Part shown: positions 25,344 to 34,596 of the stretch, piece by piece
Position numbering within the stretch: position 1 is the first letter of the stretch
Layout: the number at the start of each line of letters is the position of its first letter
Assembly (NCBI RefSeq): GCF_003641145.1
Contig: NZ_CP032744.1
Location: 2,480,001 to 2,544,000, forward strand
Direction: 5' to 3'
DNA from: Lactiplantibacillus paraplantarum
GTDB taxonomy: Bacteria; Bacillota; Bacilli; Lactobacillales; Lactobacillaceae
Length of the DNA: 64,000 nt
Notes under the pieces: generated by a model
The model's database searches: none
Told to the model about the DNA's origin: nothing
What the model saw: only the letters and a program-made list of their open reading frames with translations
Translations under genes and position numbers: made by a program

Positions 25344-26174
25344 TTATGATGCTTTAAATCGGAGGGCATGATTTCGACATTCTGTCGGGGTCATGCCTTT
25401 TAATGACTTTTGACGTCGACCGTTGTTGTACCAGTCAATTGCTTTGGTAATGTTTTGAAGTAATTCTTCTTTGGTCAATGCGGTTTTAAAACTTAAGTCC
25501 TCATCTTTTAAATGACTCCAGAAACTCTCCATAGGCGCGTTGTCTCCAGGTGTCCCCGGTCTTGACATGCTATGGCAAATGCCATAGCTATTAAGGGCCC
25601 GATTGAATTCTAATGATGTATAGGCCGAACCTTGGTCAGTGTGTAAAATTAATTCGTTGGCGGCCAGGTCATTACTTTTCATTGCTTTATTAACAGTTGC
25701 TGTCACCAGTGTTGTCGTTTCGGTATCATCGATCGCCCAGGCAACGATACTGTGATCGTGTAAATCCTTGATGGCACTAAGTCGTAGTTTGTTGAGACTT
25801 TGATTACCGTATTTTAATTCAGTACAGTCGGTTGTCCAAACCTTATTAGATTCTTCCTGATTAAAATCATGCTTGATGATATTGGCTGACATCATTTCTT
25901 TATATTCCGCTTTACGATCATGTTTACTAATGCGAATCGATGATTTGATATGGTTAACTTGCATTAATCTTCTGATACGTTTGGCATTCACATGGTACTC
26001 AGTCTCTTCGTTGATGTGCATAACTAAGGTTTCAACACCAAATATATAATTATGGCTAATTTCTAATTTAAGCATGAATTTAACTAGCTCATCATTTAGT
26101 CGTTCATTAGCGGTTAATGTCCGGTTCAACCATTTATAATATGACCTCCGCTTGATCCCGACTTCTTGACACAA
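25344..26174 (-). CDS. IS3-family transposase OrfB (DDE integrase domain)
   Basis: Catalytic part of the transposase. The DDE triad is visible as WTTDCTEL, LHTDQGSAYTS and APMESFWSHLKDE, in the rve integrase-core arrangement. The N-terminal part (GIKRRSYYKWLNR) is the HTH_21-like segment typical of IS150 OrfB. The open reading frame in fact continues upstream to the slippery run at 26282-26288, so the natural product is expected to be an OrfA-OrfB fusion made by -1 frameshifting, not a separate protein from the codon at 26174. No internal stop is seen, so the enzyme may be active. Confidence 0.9.
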   Translation of the reverse strand: MCQEVGIKRRSYYKWLNRTLTANERLNDELVKFMLKLEISHNYIFGVETLVMHINEETEYHVNAKRIRRLMQVNHIKSSIRISKHDRKAEYKEMMSANIIKHDFNQEESNKVWTTDCTELKYGNQSLNKLRLSAIKDLHDHSIVAWAIDDTETTTLVTATVNKAMKSNDLAANELILHTDQGSAYTSLEFNRALNSYGICHSMSRPGTPGDNAPMESFWSHLKDEDLSFKTALTKEELLQNITKAIDWYNNGRRQKSLKGMTPTECRNHALRFKAS

Positions 26175-26251
26175 CCAACTTATGGGATATTTACCGGCTA
26201 GTTCTTGAATTGCCTGATATTTTGAGATCCGGTCGATTGATGACCAACCAC

Positions 26252-26929
26252 TTACTTCACTCTCCTTTGAATCTCTTTCAATTTTTTTGACAGGTCCTTT
26301 TCCATTTCCAAATGTTTAGTTCTAGCTTCTAATTCTTTTATTTTCAGTTTAGCGATATCTAACTCGGTAAGTGGCGTAGCTTTACTTTTCCCACGGCGGT
26401 CGGCTAAAGCGTCCACACCGCCGTTATTTAGCTTCTTGACCCAGGTATAAACTTGTTGATACGAGACCTCAAAATGGCTAGCGGCCTCGTGGTAAGCATA
26501 GTCGTTGGCGATAGTCCATTGAGCTATTTCAATGCGTTCAATTTGGGTTGTCTTGCGTCCGTCTTTCATCTTTCGGTTCCTCGGATTTCTATTGGAATAA
26601 GTTTTCTTTCCAATAGTATAATCTCTAAACCAATTAGACACCATCCCGGCGCTACTCAAACCATACTTGGTGGCTAATTTTGGAAAAGACAGCTTTTCTT
26701 TGATATGTTCCTGTACAATCCTTTCTTTGAATGCTTGAGAATAGCTGCGATTTTTTCTTTGATGCCTTAAGCCTTCACTTCCATTGAGATCGTACAATCT
26801 TTTCCATTGATGAATAACGTTTTTATTTATTTGTAGATCCCTGGCAATTGATTGCACCGTATGGTTATTATCAATCAGATTAAGAATGTTAATCTTTTCA
26901 TCAAATGAATACTTTCTATTTGAACGCAT
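26252..26929 (-). CDS. IS3-family OrfA (DNA-binding part)
   Basis: This 225-residue protein has two helix-turn-helix regions of the IS3 OrfA type (SIARDLQINKNVIHQWKRLY and EAASHFEVSYQQVYTWVKKL) and a C-terminal leucine-zipper-like helix (LDIAKLKIKELEARTKHLEMEKDL) used for multimerisation. The ATG at 26929 has AAGGGG upstream, located inside a 19-bp inverted repeat (26937-26985). Transcripts entering from outside would fold and hide this site. Near its 3' end lies A AAA AAA, the probable frameshift site into OrfB. Confidence 0.88.
   Translation of the reverse strand: MRSNRKYSFDEKINILNLIDNNHTVQSIARDLQINKNVIHQWKRLYDLNGSEGLRHQRKNRSYSQAFKERIVQEHIKEKLSFPKLATKYGLSSAGMVSNWFRDYTIGKKTYSNRNPRNRKMKDGRKTTQIERIEIAQWTIANDYAYHEAASHFEVSYQQVYTWVKKLNNGGVDALADRRGKSKATPLTELDIAKLKIKELEARTKHLEMEKDLSKKLKEIQRRVK
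26282..26288 (-). other. Programmed -1 frameshift site (A AAA AAA)
   Basis: Seven A residues on the minus strand are in phase as tcA AAA AAA ttg of orfA. A -1 slip continues as ATT GAA AGA GAT in the orfB frame with no stop until 25344. Confidence 0.75.
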
Positions 26930-26936
26930 ACAAAAA

Positions 26937-26985
26937 CCCCTTAGGTACACAGATTTTTTATTATTTAATCTGTGTACCTAAGGGG
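26937..26985 (-). promoter_or_regulatory. Translation-blocking inverted repeat before IS orfA
   Basis: Arms of 19 bp (26937-26955 and 26967-26985) are perfectly complementary, and one arm contains the AAGGGG ribosome site of orfA. In a read-through transcript the hairpin would sequester that site. A transcript from a promoter within the loop would lack one arm. Confidence 0.65.
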
Positions 26986-27028
26986 TAGTATATCCAATTC
27001 TTGAAGCGACTATTTTTTGTAGAATCAT

Positions 27029-27812
27029 GCGTTATGCTAGTTAATTAGTCATGAATCATGATTCAACGTGCCGGTTGGTTAAGGTCAGAAGCAACCAGCT
27101 TAGGACCACTGGAAATAAGTTCGAATTAGTGTAAACTTACTAAGCTTGAGCGTCCTATGCCGACCTCCAGGCATTTCTGCCAATTGCCGGAACGTGGTGG
27201 GCACAGATTTGAGCCGAAGCCCACGTCTCAAACACTGGCCTTCCACTAACCAAGCACAAGACGCTTGCTAAGTGGAATTTCACCACTGGGCATTGGCAGA
27301 AACGCCTTCCAGTCGGGACAGTGTTAGAATGGCTGACATGGATGTACCTAGATTTTGATGGACTGATCGTTATTTTTCTTAAACAGTAATTTTGTTATTT
27401 AACTGTCAGACTGATAACACTTTTGTGGCAGTTGATCCGTGTTTAAAAACAGTCAATATCGATTTAATGTTTAATTGAAGTTCCAGTATCAGAATATCCA
27501 ACGACCATTTGTACCAAGTTATGTGGCCGTTCATCAGCCATTCGAGCGGCTTACCGACTGGAGGGGCTGGGTGACAATGCTCAGTAGCCAAATTATTCTT
27601 AGCTGGAAGTGGGTTGCTTCTAGCTTAGAATAAGACTCGTATTTGAGATGACGCGGTTTGTGCGTTAGCTCAAATCGACGTCGGCTACGTTCCAGCAATT
27701 GTCACCCAGCCCCGGAGGTCGGAGTAGGATGCGCAACCGCTGACGAACTGCAATCCAACCTAACCGGCACATTTGAATCATAATTAGTACTAATTAAATA
27801 ACTAGCACAACG
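27029..27812. repeat. Large structured interspersed repeat, copy C
   Basis: Third copy, in opposite orientation to A and B, and the shortest complete one. The left terminal repeat is TATGCTAGTTAATTAG ... CATGATTCAACGTGCC (to 27072). The right is GGCACATTTGAATCAT ... CTAGCACAACGTG (27766-27812). Half 2 contains the short hairpin module beta (27241-27277). Half 1 has no gamma insert. Its core between the halves is the variant shared with D, not the one in A and B. A frame conserved in three copies is closed by TGA here, which argues against a coding role. Located between the IS3 element and a peptidase gene. Confidence 0.85.
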
Positions 27813-27863
27813 TGTCTGAAACCTGCTCAATGATAATCTAATTTACAACTATTACGGCTTCCA

Positions 27864-29117
27864 CTACGCCAGCAATTCCGTAATCATTTTTTGATAAATC
27901 TCGATGAAGCGCCCATACATATCTAAATCAACGTATTCATTAACTTGATGCGCCGTAATATTGCCGGGTCCGAAGACGATCACTTGCATATCGGGACTCT
28001 TCACAATATAAGAAGATGCGTCCGTCCCACCAGGAGCGCCAAAGTACGGGAGCCGTTGTTGTAAGACTTGTTCTCCAACCTGCTTCGCCAACTGAACCAA
28101 CTGGCTATCTTCCGGTGTATGCACTGGATAGAACGAACTTGCGATGTTCATCGTTAAGTTGGCACCATCGGCATTGCATTCAGCAATGATGGCTTCCAAA
28201 TCCTTAATCAAGCGGTCATTCCGTAATTCTGGAATCGTCCGAATTTTTACTGACATTTCGGCACTGGCTGGGACGGTGTTGACCTGTTCGCCACCACTAA
28301 TTAACGTCACGACGGGCACAGTTGGGCCCAATACGGGATTAACGATAGTCTTGAAACTGTCAAAATAGGCGGTTTGCTTCTGATAGTAAGTCATCAACAT
28401 ATCGATGGCGTTTTGACCAATCGTTGGCATCGAGCTGTGGGCCGCCACCCCTTGTGCTTTAATCGTATAAGTCAGTGAACCCTTATGCGCCAATTCGATA
28501 AAGTGTTGTTCGGTCGTCGGGTTAGCAGCCGCCATCCGTTGCGCCGTGTCGCCGTCAACACCTAACATGGCTTGAATCGACTTAGTCAGTAAAAGTTGTT
28601 TGTCCGCACCGCTTGGTTCCGCACAGATCAACGTTTGAATATCATCGGCGTAACCGAGTTCCGTCAATTGTTCAGCGCCTAAGTGGTCGACTTCTTCTCC
28701 CACAGTTGCGAGTAACCGCACCGTGCCATGGAGTGGGACGTCCTGATCGTGCAAGGCAATCATCGCAAAAACTTCGGCCATTAGCCCAGCCTTCATGTCC
28801 GTCACACCGCGACCATACAACCGATTATCTTTGATAGTTGCTGCCAACGGGTCCGCGTGCCATTTATCTGCATCACCCAACGCCACCGTATCTTCATGAC
28901 CATCTAATGCAATCACGGGACCGTGGCCATCACCAATTTCGGCAACTACATTAACCCGTTCAGGGGCGTATTCAATCGTTTTAGCTTCAATCCCATGTTG
29001 CTTTAAAAGGGCCACCAAATAATCGGCAACTAATTGCTCGTGATTATTAACCGTATTCATTTTGACAATATCGCTTAATGCTTGTACAGCAGCTTCTAAC
29101 TGTGTCGTTTCTGCCAT
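27864..29117 (-). CDS. M20-family metallopeptidase (ArgE/DapE deacylase group)
   Basis: The cytoplasmic zinc-dependent amidohydrolase of about 417 residues has the fold of acetylornithine deacetylase and succinyl-diaminopimelate desuccinylase. Metal-ligand motifs seen are ALDGHEDTV, LYGRGVTDMKAG, the catalytic acidic VGEEVDHLG and ICAEPSG, with the C-terminal His in FGPGNITAHQVNEY. A dimerisation lid domain lies in the middle (KGSLTYTIKAQGVAAHSSMP). Annotations as DapE are common for this type, but true substrate (N-acyl amino acid or dipeptide) cannot be deduced. The ATG at 29117 follows GGGG at nine bases; an ATG three codons earlier sits too close. Monocistronic. Confidence 0.88.
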   Translation of the reverse strand: MAETTQLEAAVQALSDIVKMNTVNNHEQLVADYLVALLKQHGIEAKTIEYAPERVNVVAEIGDGHGPVIALDGHEDTVALGDADKWHADPLAATIKDNRLYGRGVTDMKAGLMAEVFAMIALHDQDVPLHGTVRLLATVGEEVDHLGAEQLTELGYADDIQTLICAEPSGADKQLLLTKSIQAMLGVDGDTAQRMAAANPTTEQHFIELAHKGSLTYTIKAQGVAAHSSMPTIGQNAIDMLMTYYQKQTAYFDSFKTIVNPVLGPTVPVVTLISGGEQVNTVPASAEMSVKIRTIPELRNDRLIKDLEAIIAECNADGANLTMNIASSFYPVHTPEDSQLVQLAKQVGEQVLQQRLPYFGAPGGTDASSYIVKSPDMQVIVFGPGNITAHQVNEYVDLDMYGRFIEIYQKMITELLA

Positions 29118-29206
29118 GCCATTCATCCCCTAGTTAACTATAATTAAACTGTTCTTATCAATTTAATTATACCACTTTGACTCCTGCTGACCGCTGTCAA
29201 GCACGT

Positions 29207-31783
29207 TTAATCGACGGATTTCAATGCATCCAACATATTAACTCGCTTCAACTTACGATGCATCATTCCCATGACTAACAAGCTAAAGGCCAGGGTCAAC
29301 AATGCCGAATAAACATAACTTAGTGGATGAATCGTTGGTGAGAACATTAGTGCATTGGTCTCGGCCGTTTGTAGAATATAGGCGTGCAACCAATTACCTA
29401 AGAAACAACCCGCAATAATACCCAAAACAGTCAAAATCAAGTTTTCACGGAAGATGTACATCGTCACTTCGCCGTCGTAAAACCCTAACACTTTGATTGT
29501 TGACAGCTCCCGGATCCGTTCAGAAACGTTAATATTCGTTAAGTTATAGAGCACTACTAGCGCTAGAGCACCCGCCGAGATGACAAAGATCAATACGACT
29601 AAGTTCATGCTATCCAACATTTTGAAGTTGGTCGCTTTCTCCGTACTCATCAGCGTGACGTTCTGAACCCCCGTCTGCTTCAATAGTCGATCCGCATAAG
29701 CATTCTCCCGCTTTTTCGTCGTTTGCTTAAACCGGACATAGTTCGTGTTATATACCGGGGCCTGCTTGAAGACACGGCGATAGTAAGTCGGACTCATATA
29801 GATAAAGTGATTGACGTAATTTTCGGCTACCGCGCTGATGTGAATCCGCCTAGCCGTTTGCCCGGCCAACTTGATTGTTAAATCATCGCCCGCCTGAACG
29901 CCATATAACTTAGCTAATTTTTCATCGATGACCGCACCGTTATCCCCGATATGAATGGCCTGATGACTTTGACGGTGTCGTAATACCACGAACTTACTTA
30001 GCGATTGGTGGGGTGCCGGGATACCGAGCGTAGCCGTCTGTTCTGCTACCCCAGACTGTTTAACTGTCACCTGCTTGGCCTGCAATTTCAAACTTGCCTG
30101 ATACAGTTGACCACGGCTGAGTGCTTGCCGTTGCTGAGAAGTTTCGTTACCACTACGCGTCACCACAGCATCGTAGTGCCACAATTCGTTAAATTGTTTG
30201 ACGCTAATATCACCAATGGAATCCTTTAAGCCAAACCCCGTAATCATCATTGCCATACAGCCCGCAATACCGAGCACGGTCATCAGCAACCGTTGCTTAT
30301 ACCGAAATAGATTACGAAGCGTGATTTTATGATTAAAACTCAACCGACGCCATAGCCATTGCCAGCGTTCTAATAGCAAAGTCTTACCGGCCTTAGGTGC
30401 TCGCGGCTGTAAGAGCTGCGCGGGTAAACTGTTTAAATCCACGCGGAGCACGACCAGGGCCGTCCCCAACGTGCACAACAACGCAATGGCTAAGGCGATA
30501 CCAATGTCCATCCAAATGTATTGAACGTTGATGGCGGGCAAATTATACATACTACCATAGGCTTGCGCGATAAACCGCGGGAAGAAATTGACGCCGAACA
30601 GGACGCCTAGCGCGGTCCCAATCAGCGCGGCCAAACCACCGTAAATCATAAACTCGCTGCCGACCGCGGTATTCGTATATCCCAGCGCCTTTAGCGTCCC
30701 CATCTGTAGCCGCAACTCTTCAACCATCCGCGTCATCGTCGTTAGGCAGATCAGTGCGGCAATCGCGATAAAGAATAGTGGAAAGACAGTCGACAGTGCC
30801 ACGACCCGTTGTGTATTTTCGTGATATTCCGTGTAACCCGGATTATCCGTACGGTCGGTATACAAATAAGTCGGCATTTTGATGGCCGCGACCTGGGCCC
30901 GCGCACGCTTCAACTGACTTTGTAACTTGACTAATTGCGGCGTTCCCGCTGGTACTTGACTCGCAAGTTGCTGAGTCGCTTGTTTTAGTGGCTTCAGCTT
31001 AGCTTGGGCCTGGGCTTGTAATGCCTGCTGTCGCTTACGCGCTTGTGGCTTTAACCAGCGTTTGAGTTGCGCGGTGTTCTCACGATTCAAGCGCCGATAC
31101 TTCGCCGTATAAGGAGTGATACCCCGCAAATTCTTGAATTGCACGTCAATGCGAGTTATCACACTGGACTTAATCACCTGCGGGCGAACATAGACCAAGT
31201 AGTCCAAAGTCCCTTTGCCAACGTTGGTGACGCCCCGATTCGTATTTTCAACATACGTTGGTGAATTGATAAACCCTACGACCTTGAATGTTCGCCGCGT
31301 GAACTGTGCATTGTGCTTAGCCGTACTACTAATTCGATACGTTGAACCGACTTTTAACTTCGGTTGCAATTGTTGTGCTTGCGCGTCTAACACGATCTCA
31401 TTGGACCGTTTTGGCAACCGGCCCGTGACGACCCGTAACCGATTCAGCCGTTGGGTTGTCGGTAACGCCATCACCCGCACAACTTGACTATTGTTCAACT
31501 GATTAACATCAACGTAGCGCGTCGCTTGGTAAGTGAGTTGTGAGCCATGTTGAGCTAGCACTCGTGTATCAGCCTTAGTCAGTCCCATTGTCGACTCGAC
31601 GCTATTAGTCGCTAGTTTTTGCTTCGCATAATAATCATTAGCCGCCTGCGACATATCCGGACTGGTCGCCCGAATTCCCGTATAAAAAGCCACCCCTAAG
31701 AAAATAATTAGTAATATTGAAGCAAACCGGGCTTTCGACGACCAAATCTCACGCATAATTGTTTTAAAATAAGCTGCTGTCAT
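29207..31783 (-). CDS. ABC transporter permease, FtsX/MacB type
   Basis: This large membrane subunit has about 858 residues. One N-terminal helix (about 18-38) is followed by an extracytoplasmic domain with a coiled-coil-like stretch rich in Gln/Ala/Lys (near 255-300). Then come two FtsX domains, each with three helices (around 330-450 and 730-850). Such permeases do not move substrate through the membrane in the usual way but use mechanotransmission in peptide export, lipoprotein handling or bacitracin-type resistance. It is coupled to the ATPase gene that ends at 31792. The ATG at 31783 has GGTAGGTG upstream; an ATG at 31798 overlaps the ATPase stop and is possible. Confidence 0.88.
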   Translation of the reverse strand: MTAAYFKTIMREIWSSKARFASILLIIFLGVAFYTGIRATSPDMSQAANDYYAKQKLATNSVESTMGLTKADTRVLAQHGSQLTYQATRYVDVNQLNNSQVVRVMALPTTQRLNRLRVVTGRLPKRSNEIVLDAQAQQLQPKLKVGSTYRISSTAKHNAQFTRRTFKVVGFINSPTYVENTNRGVTNVGKGTLDYLVYVRPQVIKSSVITRIDVQFKNLRGITPYTAKYRRLNRENTAQLKRWLKPQARKRQQALQAQAQAKLKPLKQATQQLASQVPAGTPQLVKLQSQLKRARAQVAAIKMPTYLYTDRTDNPGYTEYHENTQRVVALSTVFPLFFIAIAALICLTTMTRMVEELRLQMGTLKALGYTNTAVGSEFMIYGGLAALIGTALGVLFGVNFFPRFIAQAYGSMYNLPAINVQYIWMDIGIALAIALLCTLGTALVVLRVDLNSLPAQLLQPRAPKAGKTLLLERWQWLWRRLSFNHKITLRNLFRYKQRLLMTVLGIAGCMAMMITGFGLKDSIGDISVKQFNELWHYDAVVTRSGNETSQQRQALSRGQLYQASLKLQAKQVTVKQSGVAEQTATLGIPAPHQSLSKFVVLRHRQSHQAIHIGDNGAVIDEKLAKLYGVQAGDDLTIKLAGQTARRIHISAVAENYVNHFIYMSPTYYRRVFKQAPVYNTNYVRFKQTTKKRENAYADRLLKQTGVQNVTLMSTEKATNFKMLDSMNLVVLIFVISAGALALVVLYNLTNINVSERIRELSTIKVLGFYDGEVTMYIFRENLILTVLGIIAGCFLGNWLHAYILQTAETNALMFSPTIHPLSYVYSALLTLAFSLLVMGMMHRKLKRVNMLDALKSVD

Positions 31784-31791
31784 CGCTGCAC

Positions 31792-32493
31792 CTACCATTC
31801 AATCTCAGCAAGTGGGGTCGGATGAGCATTGTGCTCGACCGACTGCACTTGAGCATCATTGATACGAATGACTTGGTCACCCAACTTCGCAATCGCACTA
31901 TTATGCGTCACAATGATGACCGTTGTCTTCGTCTGCTTAGCCGCATCTTGAATGACCTGTAAGACTTGCTTACCCGTCTGATAGTCGAGCGCACCAGTGG
32001 GTTCATCACAGAGTAATAATTTGGGATTCTTGGCAACTGCCCGCGCAATTGCGACCCGCTGTTGTTCACCACCGGACAATTGGGCGGGAAAGTTATCCGC
32101 TCGGTGCGTCAGCCCCACTAAGGCTAACGTCTCGTCAACGTCGCGGGCATCCTTGGTGATTTGCGATGCCAACTCGACATTTTCACGTGCCGTTAAGTTC
32201 GGAACTAGGTTGTAGAATTGAAAAACAAATCCGACTGCTTGCCGCCGATAAGTCGTTAATTGCCGTGAGTTCAGCTGAGCAATATCCACGCCATCCACCA
32301 GCACATGACCACTCGTAGGACTATCCATGCCACCTAAAATATTGAGTAACGTGGACTTACCCGCACCACTTGGGCCTAAAATCACGACGACCGTGCCCTG
32401 GTCAACTTCAAATGAAATATCACGATTAGCGATGGCCATCTGCTCACCATTTTTAAATTGGCGCGTTGCTTGTTGTACTTCGATGTATGCCAT
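31792..32493 (-). CDS. ABC transporter ATP-binding protein, MacB/LolD type
   Basis: The 233-residue ATPase belongs to the MacB/LolD/FtsE group. Walker [10 protein letters not shown], signature LSGGEQQRV, Walker [13 protein letters not shown] and switch His in IIVTHNSAI are all intact. The C-terminus carries a short acidic/His tail. It forms an operon with the FtsX-type permease. The ATG at 32493 follows TAGGAGG. Upstream, GTAATCGGTTAC at 32512-32523 is a near-palindrome close to the start that could be an operator. Confidence 0.92.
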   Translation of the reverse strand: MAYIEVQQATRQFKNGEQMAIANRDISFEVDQGTVVVILGPSGAGKSTLLNILGGMDSPTSGHVLVDGVDIAQLNSRQLTTYRRQAVGFVFQFYNLVPNLTARENVELASQITKDARDVDETLALVGLTHRADNFPAQLSGGEQQRVAIARAVAKNPKLLLCDEPTGALDYQTGKQVLQVIQDAAKQTKTTVIIVTHNSAIAKLGDQVIRINDAQVQSVEHNAHPTPLAEIEW

Positions 32494-32511
32494 TAATTTA
32501 GCCTCCTATAT

Positions 32512-32523
32512 GTAATCGGTTAC
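32512..32523 (-). promoter_or_regulatory. Possible operator upstream of the MacB-type ABC operon
   Basis: GTAATCGGTTAC reads GTAACCGATTAC on the other strand, an imperfect palindrome about 20 bases before the ATPase start, next to a TATGAT -10-like box. The regulator is unknown. Confidence 0.35.
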
Positions 32524-32664
32524 TATTATCATACCGTATTTTCAAGACTCACGGTTAGTATTTAAGTCAGCGCTTGCATTTTGCGCCGCATTACCCGTAC
32601 AATGACAGCAACCGGTGACACCATAACTCCAGTGTCGTTGCCGATTATACAAGGAGGCTTACCT

Positions 32665-32817
32665 ATGATTGCCCAAGCCATTGCGACCGTTTTAATGCTA
32701 ATTGTTTTTATGTTCGGCTTTACTTACTTTCTGAATAGCTTATTTTTCCGGCGCATCGAAAAACACGACCGTGAACAAACTAAAAAACGCGAACATCAAG
32801 ACCACCACTCGTCTTAA
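32665..32817 (+). CDS. Small single-pass membrane protein (50 aa)
   Basis: This short protein has one N-terminal transmembrane helix (about residues 3-26, ATVLMLIVFMFGFTYFLNSLFF) and a strongly charged, His-rich cytoplasmic tail (RRIEKHDREQTKKREHQDHHSS). The ATG at 32665 is preceded by an excellent AAGGAGG, which supports it as a real gene. No family recognised. Divergent from the MacB-type transporter operon. Topology and tail suggest a regulatory or scaffolding role, but that is only inference. Confidence 0.7.
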   Translation: MIAQAIATVLMLIVFMFGFTYFLNSLFFRRIEKHDREQTKKREHQDHHSS

Positions 32818-32853
32818 TGCTCGCGTCAGTACGTATTTGCTAAAAATAGGCCC

Positions 32854-32963
32854 ACCAGTTAAAGTCAAGGGCAGCCAATTTCGGCCTGTCGGAAAAGGGA
32901 GGTTAGTGTAAACTGACTTTGCTTGCACGTCCAGCACTACTTACAGGCAGTTCTACTAATGGC
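32854..32963. repeat. Decayed fragment of the structured repeat family
   Basis: CAGTTAAAGTCAAGGGCAGCC ... GGTTAGTGTAAAC ... CGTCCAGCACTACTTACAGGCA follows, with many substitutions, the first 110 bases of half 2 in copy D (starting 62884). No partner half is found nearby, so this is a remnant. Confidence 0.6.
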
Positions 32964-32992
32964 TAAAACATGCTCGCTGTCGCCCCACGCTG

Positions 32993-33643
32993 CTAGATCA
33001 GTGCCTCATTTTCCTCATTCAACTTGTCACAGTCAATGATCAATTGACAAACTTCTTTGTCCGGCGTCAACTTCATCGAATACTTCCGCCCATATTCAAT
33101 CATCGTGTGATGGGCTTGATGTAATTCTGCCGGTGCCAACACACTCACGATTTTTTGTTCAACTTGTAAGGGCGTCGCGGTCTGAGCGACAAAGTGTAAA
33201 CGTTTCGAAATGGCTGAGACGTGTGTATCGACAGCAAACGTTGGTTGTTCAAAAACGTCACTCAATACCACGTTGGCAGTTTTGCGGCCGGCACCTGGTA
33301 ATGCCATGATACCTTTACGATCGGTCGGTACGACATCGGCTAATTCTTCATGGACAATGCGCGCCGTTTTGATGATGTTACGGGCCTTATTATGAAATAA
33401 TCCGACGCTCTTGATAATTGCTTCCACATCCGCAACATCGGCCGCCATCAAGTCCTTTGGTTCTGGATACTTATCAAACAGCACCGGCGTCACCTTGTTA
33501 ACCGAGACATCGGTCGCCTGAGCGCTCAGAATTACTGAAATCAAATACTGAAACGGCGTCCGCGAGTCCAGGGAAGGCCCCACTGGTCCGATGTCTGCTT
33601 CCATTTGGTGAATTGCCCACACGATCTGATCATCTTTTAGCAT
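32993..33643 (-). CDS. nth: Endonuclease III (lacking the Fe-S cysteine cluster)
   Basis: The 216-residue base-excision repair glycosylase/AP lyase for oxidised pyrimidines has the helix-hairpin-helix LPGAGRKTANVVL with catalytic Lys near residue 119. The catalytic Asp is in FAVDTHVSAISKRL (about 137). The N-terminal VILSAQATDVSVNKV is also typical. The C-terminal [4Fe-4S] motif of E. coli Nth (four Cys in C-x6-C-x2-C-x5-C) is absent: only two cysteines (EVCQLIIDCDKL) remain. The ATG at 33643 has an AGAGGCGG-like site upstream. Monocistronic. Confidence 0.93.
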   Translation of the reverse strand: MLKDDQIVWAIHQMEADIGPVGPSLDSRTPFQYLISVILSAQATDVSVNKVTPVLFDKYPEPKDLMAADVADVEAIIKSVGLFHNKARNIIKTARIVHEELADVVPTDRKGIMALPGAGRKTANVVLSDVFEQPTFAVDTHVSAISKRLHFVAQTATPLQVEQKIVSVLAPAELHQAHHTMIEYGRKYSMKLTPDKEVCQLIIDCDKLNEENEALI

Positions 33644-33781
33644 TGCGCTTACCGCCTCTTTCTTATCCTGTTTCTAAGTTAATTTTAAGGCTGAGGGGGT
33701 GTAATGTCTATTATTAAAAATATCGCGGCCTTATTTCTAATCCAAACTTCAATGACATGAACACAGTACAATTAATTTCTA

Positions 33782-34402
33782 TCAATCATCATCACGATCA
33801 GCAAAATAGGCGGCCCGTTGCCGAGCCCAATATTCATGGTCGGCGGTGGAGATTTCTCGTAAGACATGGCAAGGATTGCCGACCGCGACCACGTTATCCG
33901 GAATATCATGCGTGACCACGGAACCAGACCCAATCACGACGTTACTACCAATCGTGACACCCGGATTAACGACCACATTGCCGCCAAACCAAACATCGTG
34001 TCCAATCGTAATTGGCCAACCATATTCAAGTTGTTCAGCACGAATGGCGGCGTCAATGGGGTGACCCGCCGTATACAAGCCGACCCGCGGTCCCATAAAG
34101 ACGTTATCGCCAATCGTTATCCGCCCCACATCAACAAAAATCGCATCGTAATTGGCGTAGAAGTGCTTGCCAATCGTCGTGTTGCTCCCATAGTCGGTAT
34201 GAAATGGCGGTTCGATATAGCCCCCGTCACCAATTTTGTTGAACATTGCCGTTAGCAACCGCTGCCGTTCTTCTGGTTGGGCTTCGGTTGTTTGATTAAA
34301 TTCTCGTACTAACCGTTTGGCACGATGATTTTCGCGGCCTAATTCTGGATCATCGGCAACGTACAATTCGCCGGCCAACATCCGTTCCTTCTGTGATTTC
34401 AT
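33782..34402 (-). CDS. Maltose/galactoside O-acetyltransferase-type protein
   Basis: This 206-residue left-handed beta-helix (hexapeptide repeat) acetyltransferase belongs to the LacA/Maa group. The N-terminal Mac domain (KSQKERMLAGELYVADDPEL) and the hexapeptide coils (ITIGDNVFMGPRVGLYTAGHPID, then VWFGGNVVVNPGVTIGSNVVIG) are clear, with catalytic His in TAGHP. It should acetylate a sugar hydroxyl using acetyl-CoA. The ATG at 34402 follows GGGAGGAA; the frame extends to 34468 without a site. A paralogue lies at 38624-39193. Confidence 0.9.
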   Translation of the reverse strand: MKSQKERMLAGELYVADDPELGRENHRAKRLVREFNQTTEAQPEERQRLLTAMFNKIGDGGYIEPPFHTDYGSNTTIGKHFYANYDAIFVDVGRITIGDNVFMGPRVGLYTAGHPIDAAIRAEQLEYGWPITIGHDVWFGGNVVVNPGVTIGSNVVIGSGSVVTHDIPDNVVAVGNPCHVLREISTADHEYWARQRAAYFADRDDD

Positions 34403-34596
34403 GCTTCTAGTTCCTCCCATCAATCGCATTTCGCTTTCATCAGCATAGCACGTCACTGTCACAATCAACGCACATTTTTGAAAGTAATCGCCCCCATTTT
34501 AAGTGTAATCGAACTTTTAAGCTTTTTTATACTGCGAAAAAATCATTATCGTTTATAATGAGAGGTATACACACACAATTAAGGGAGTTTTAACCA

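Larger units (their letters stand above)
25272..27019 (-). mobile_element. IS3-family insertion sequence (IS150-like), complete
   Basis: The element of about 1.75 kb is bounded by perfect 22-bp inverted repeats (25272-25293 and 26998-27019, starting CAAAAAATAGTCGCTTC). It contains orfA and orfB on the minus strand with an A AAA AAA frameshift heptamer between them. I see no obvious target-site duplication (left flank ...CGTCTG, right flank TAGAA...), so one flank may have rearranged. Its right end lies ten bases from repeat C. It has interrupted the region after merR. Confidence 0.9.
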
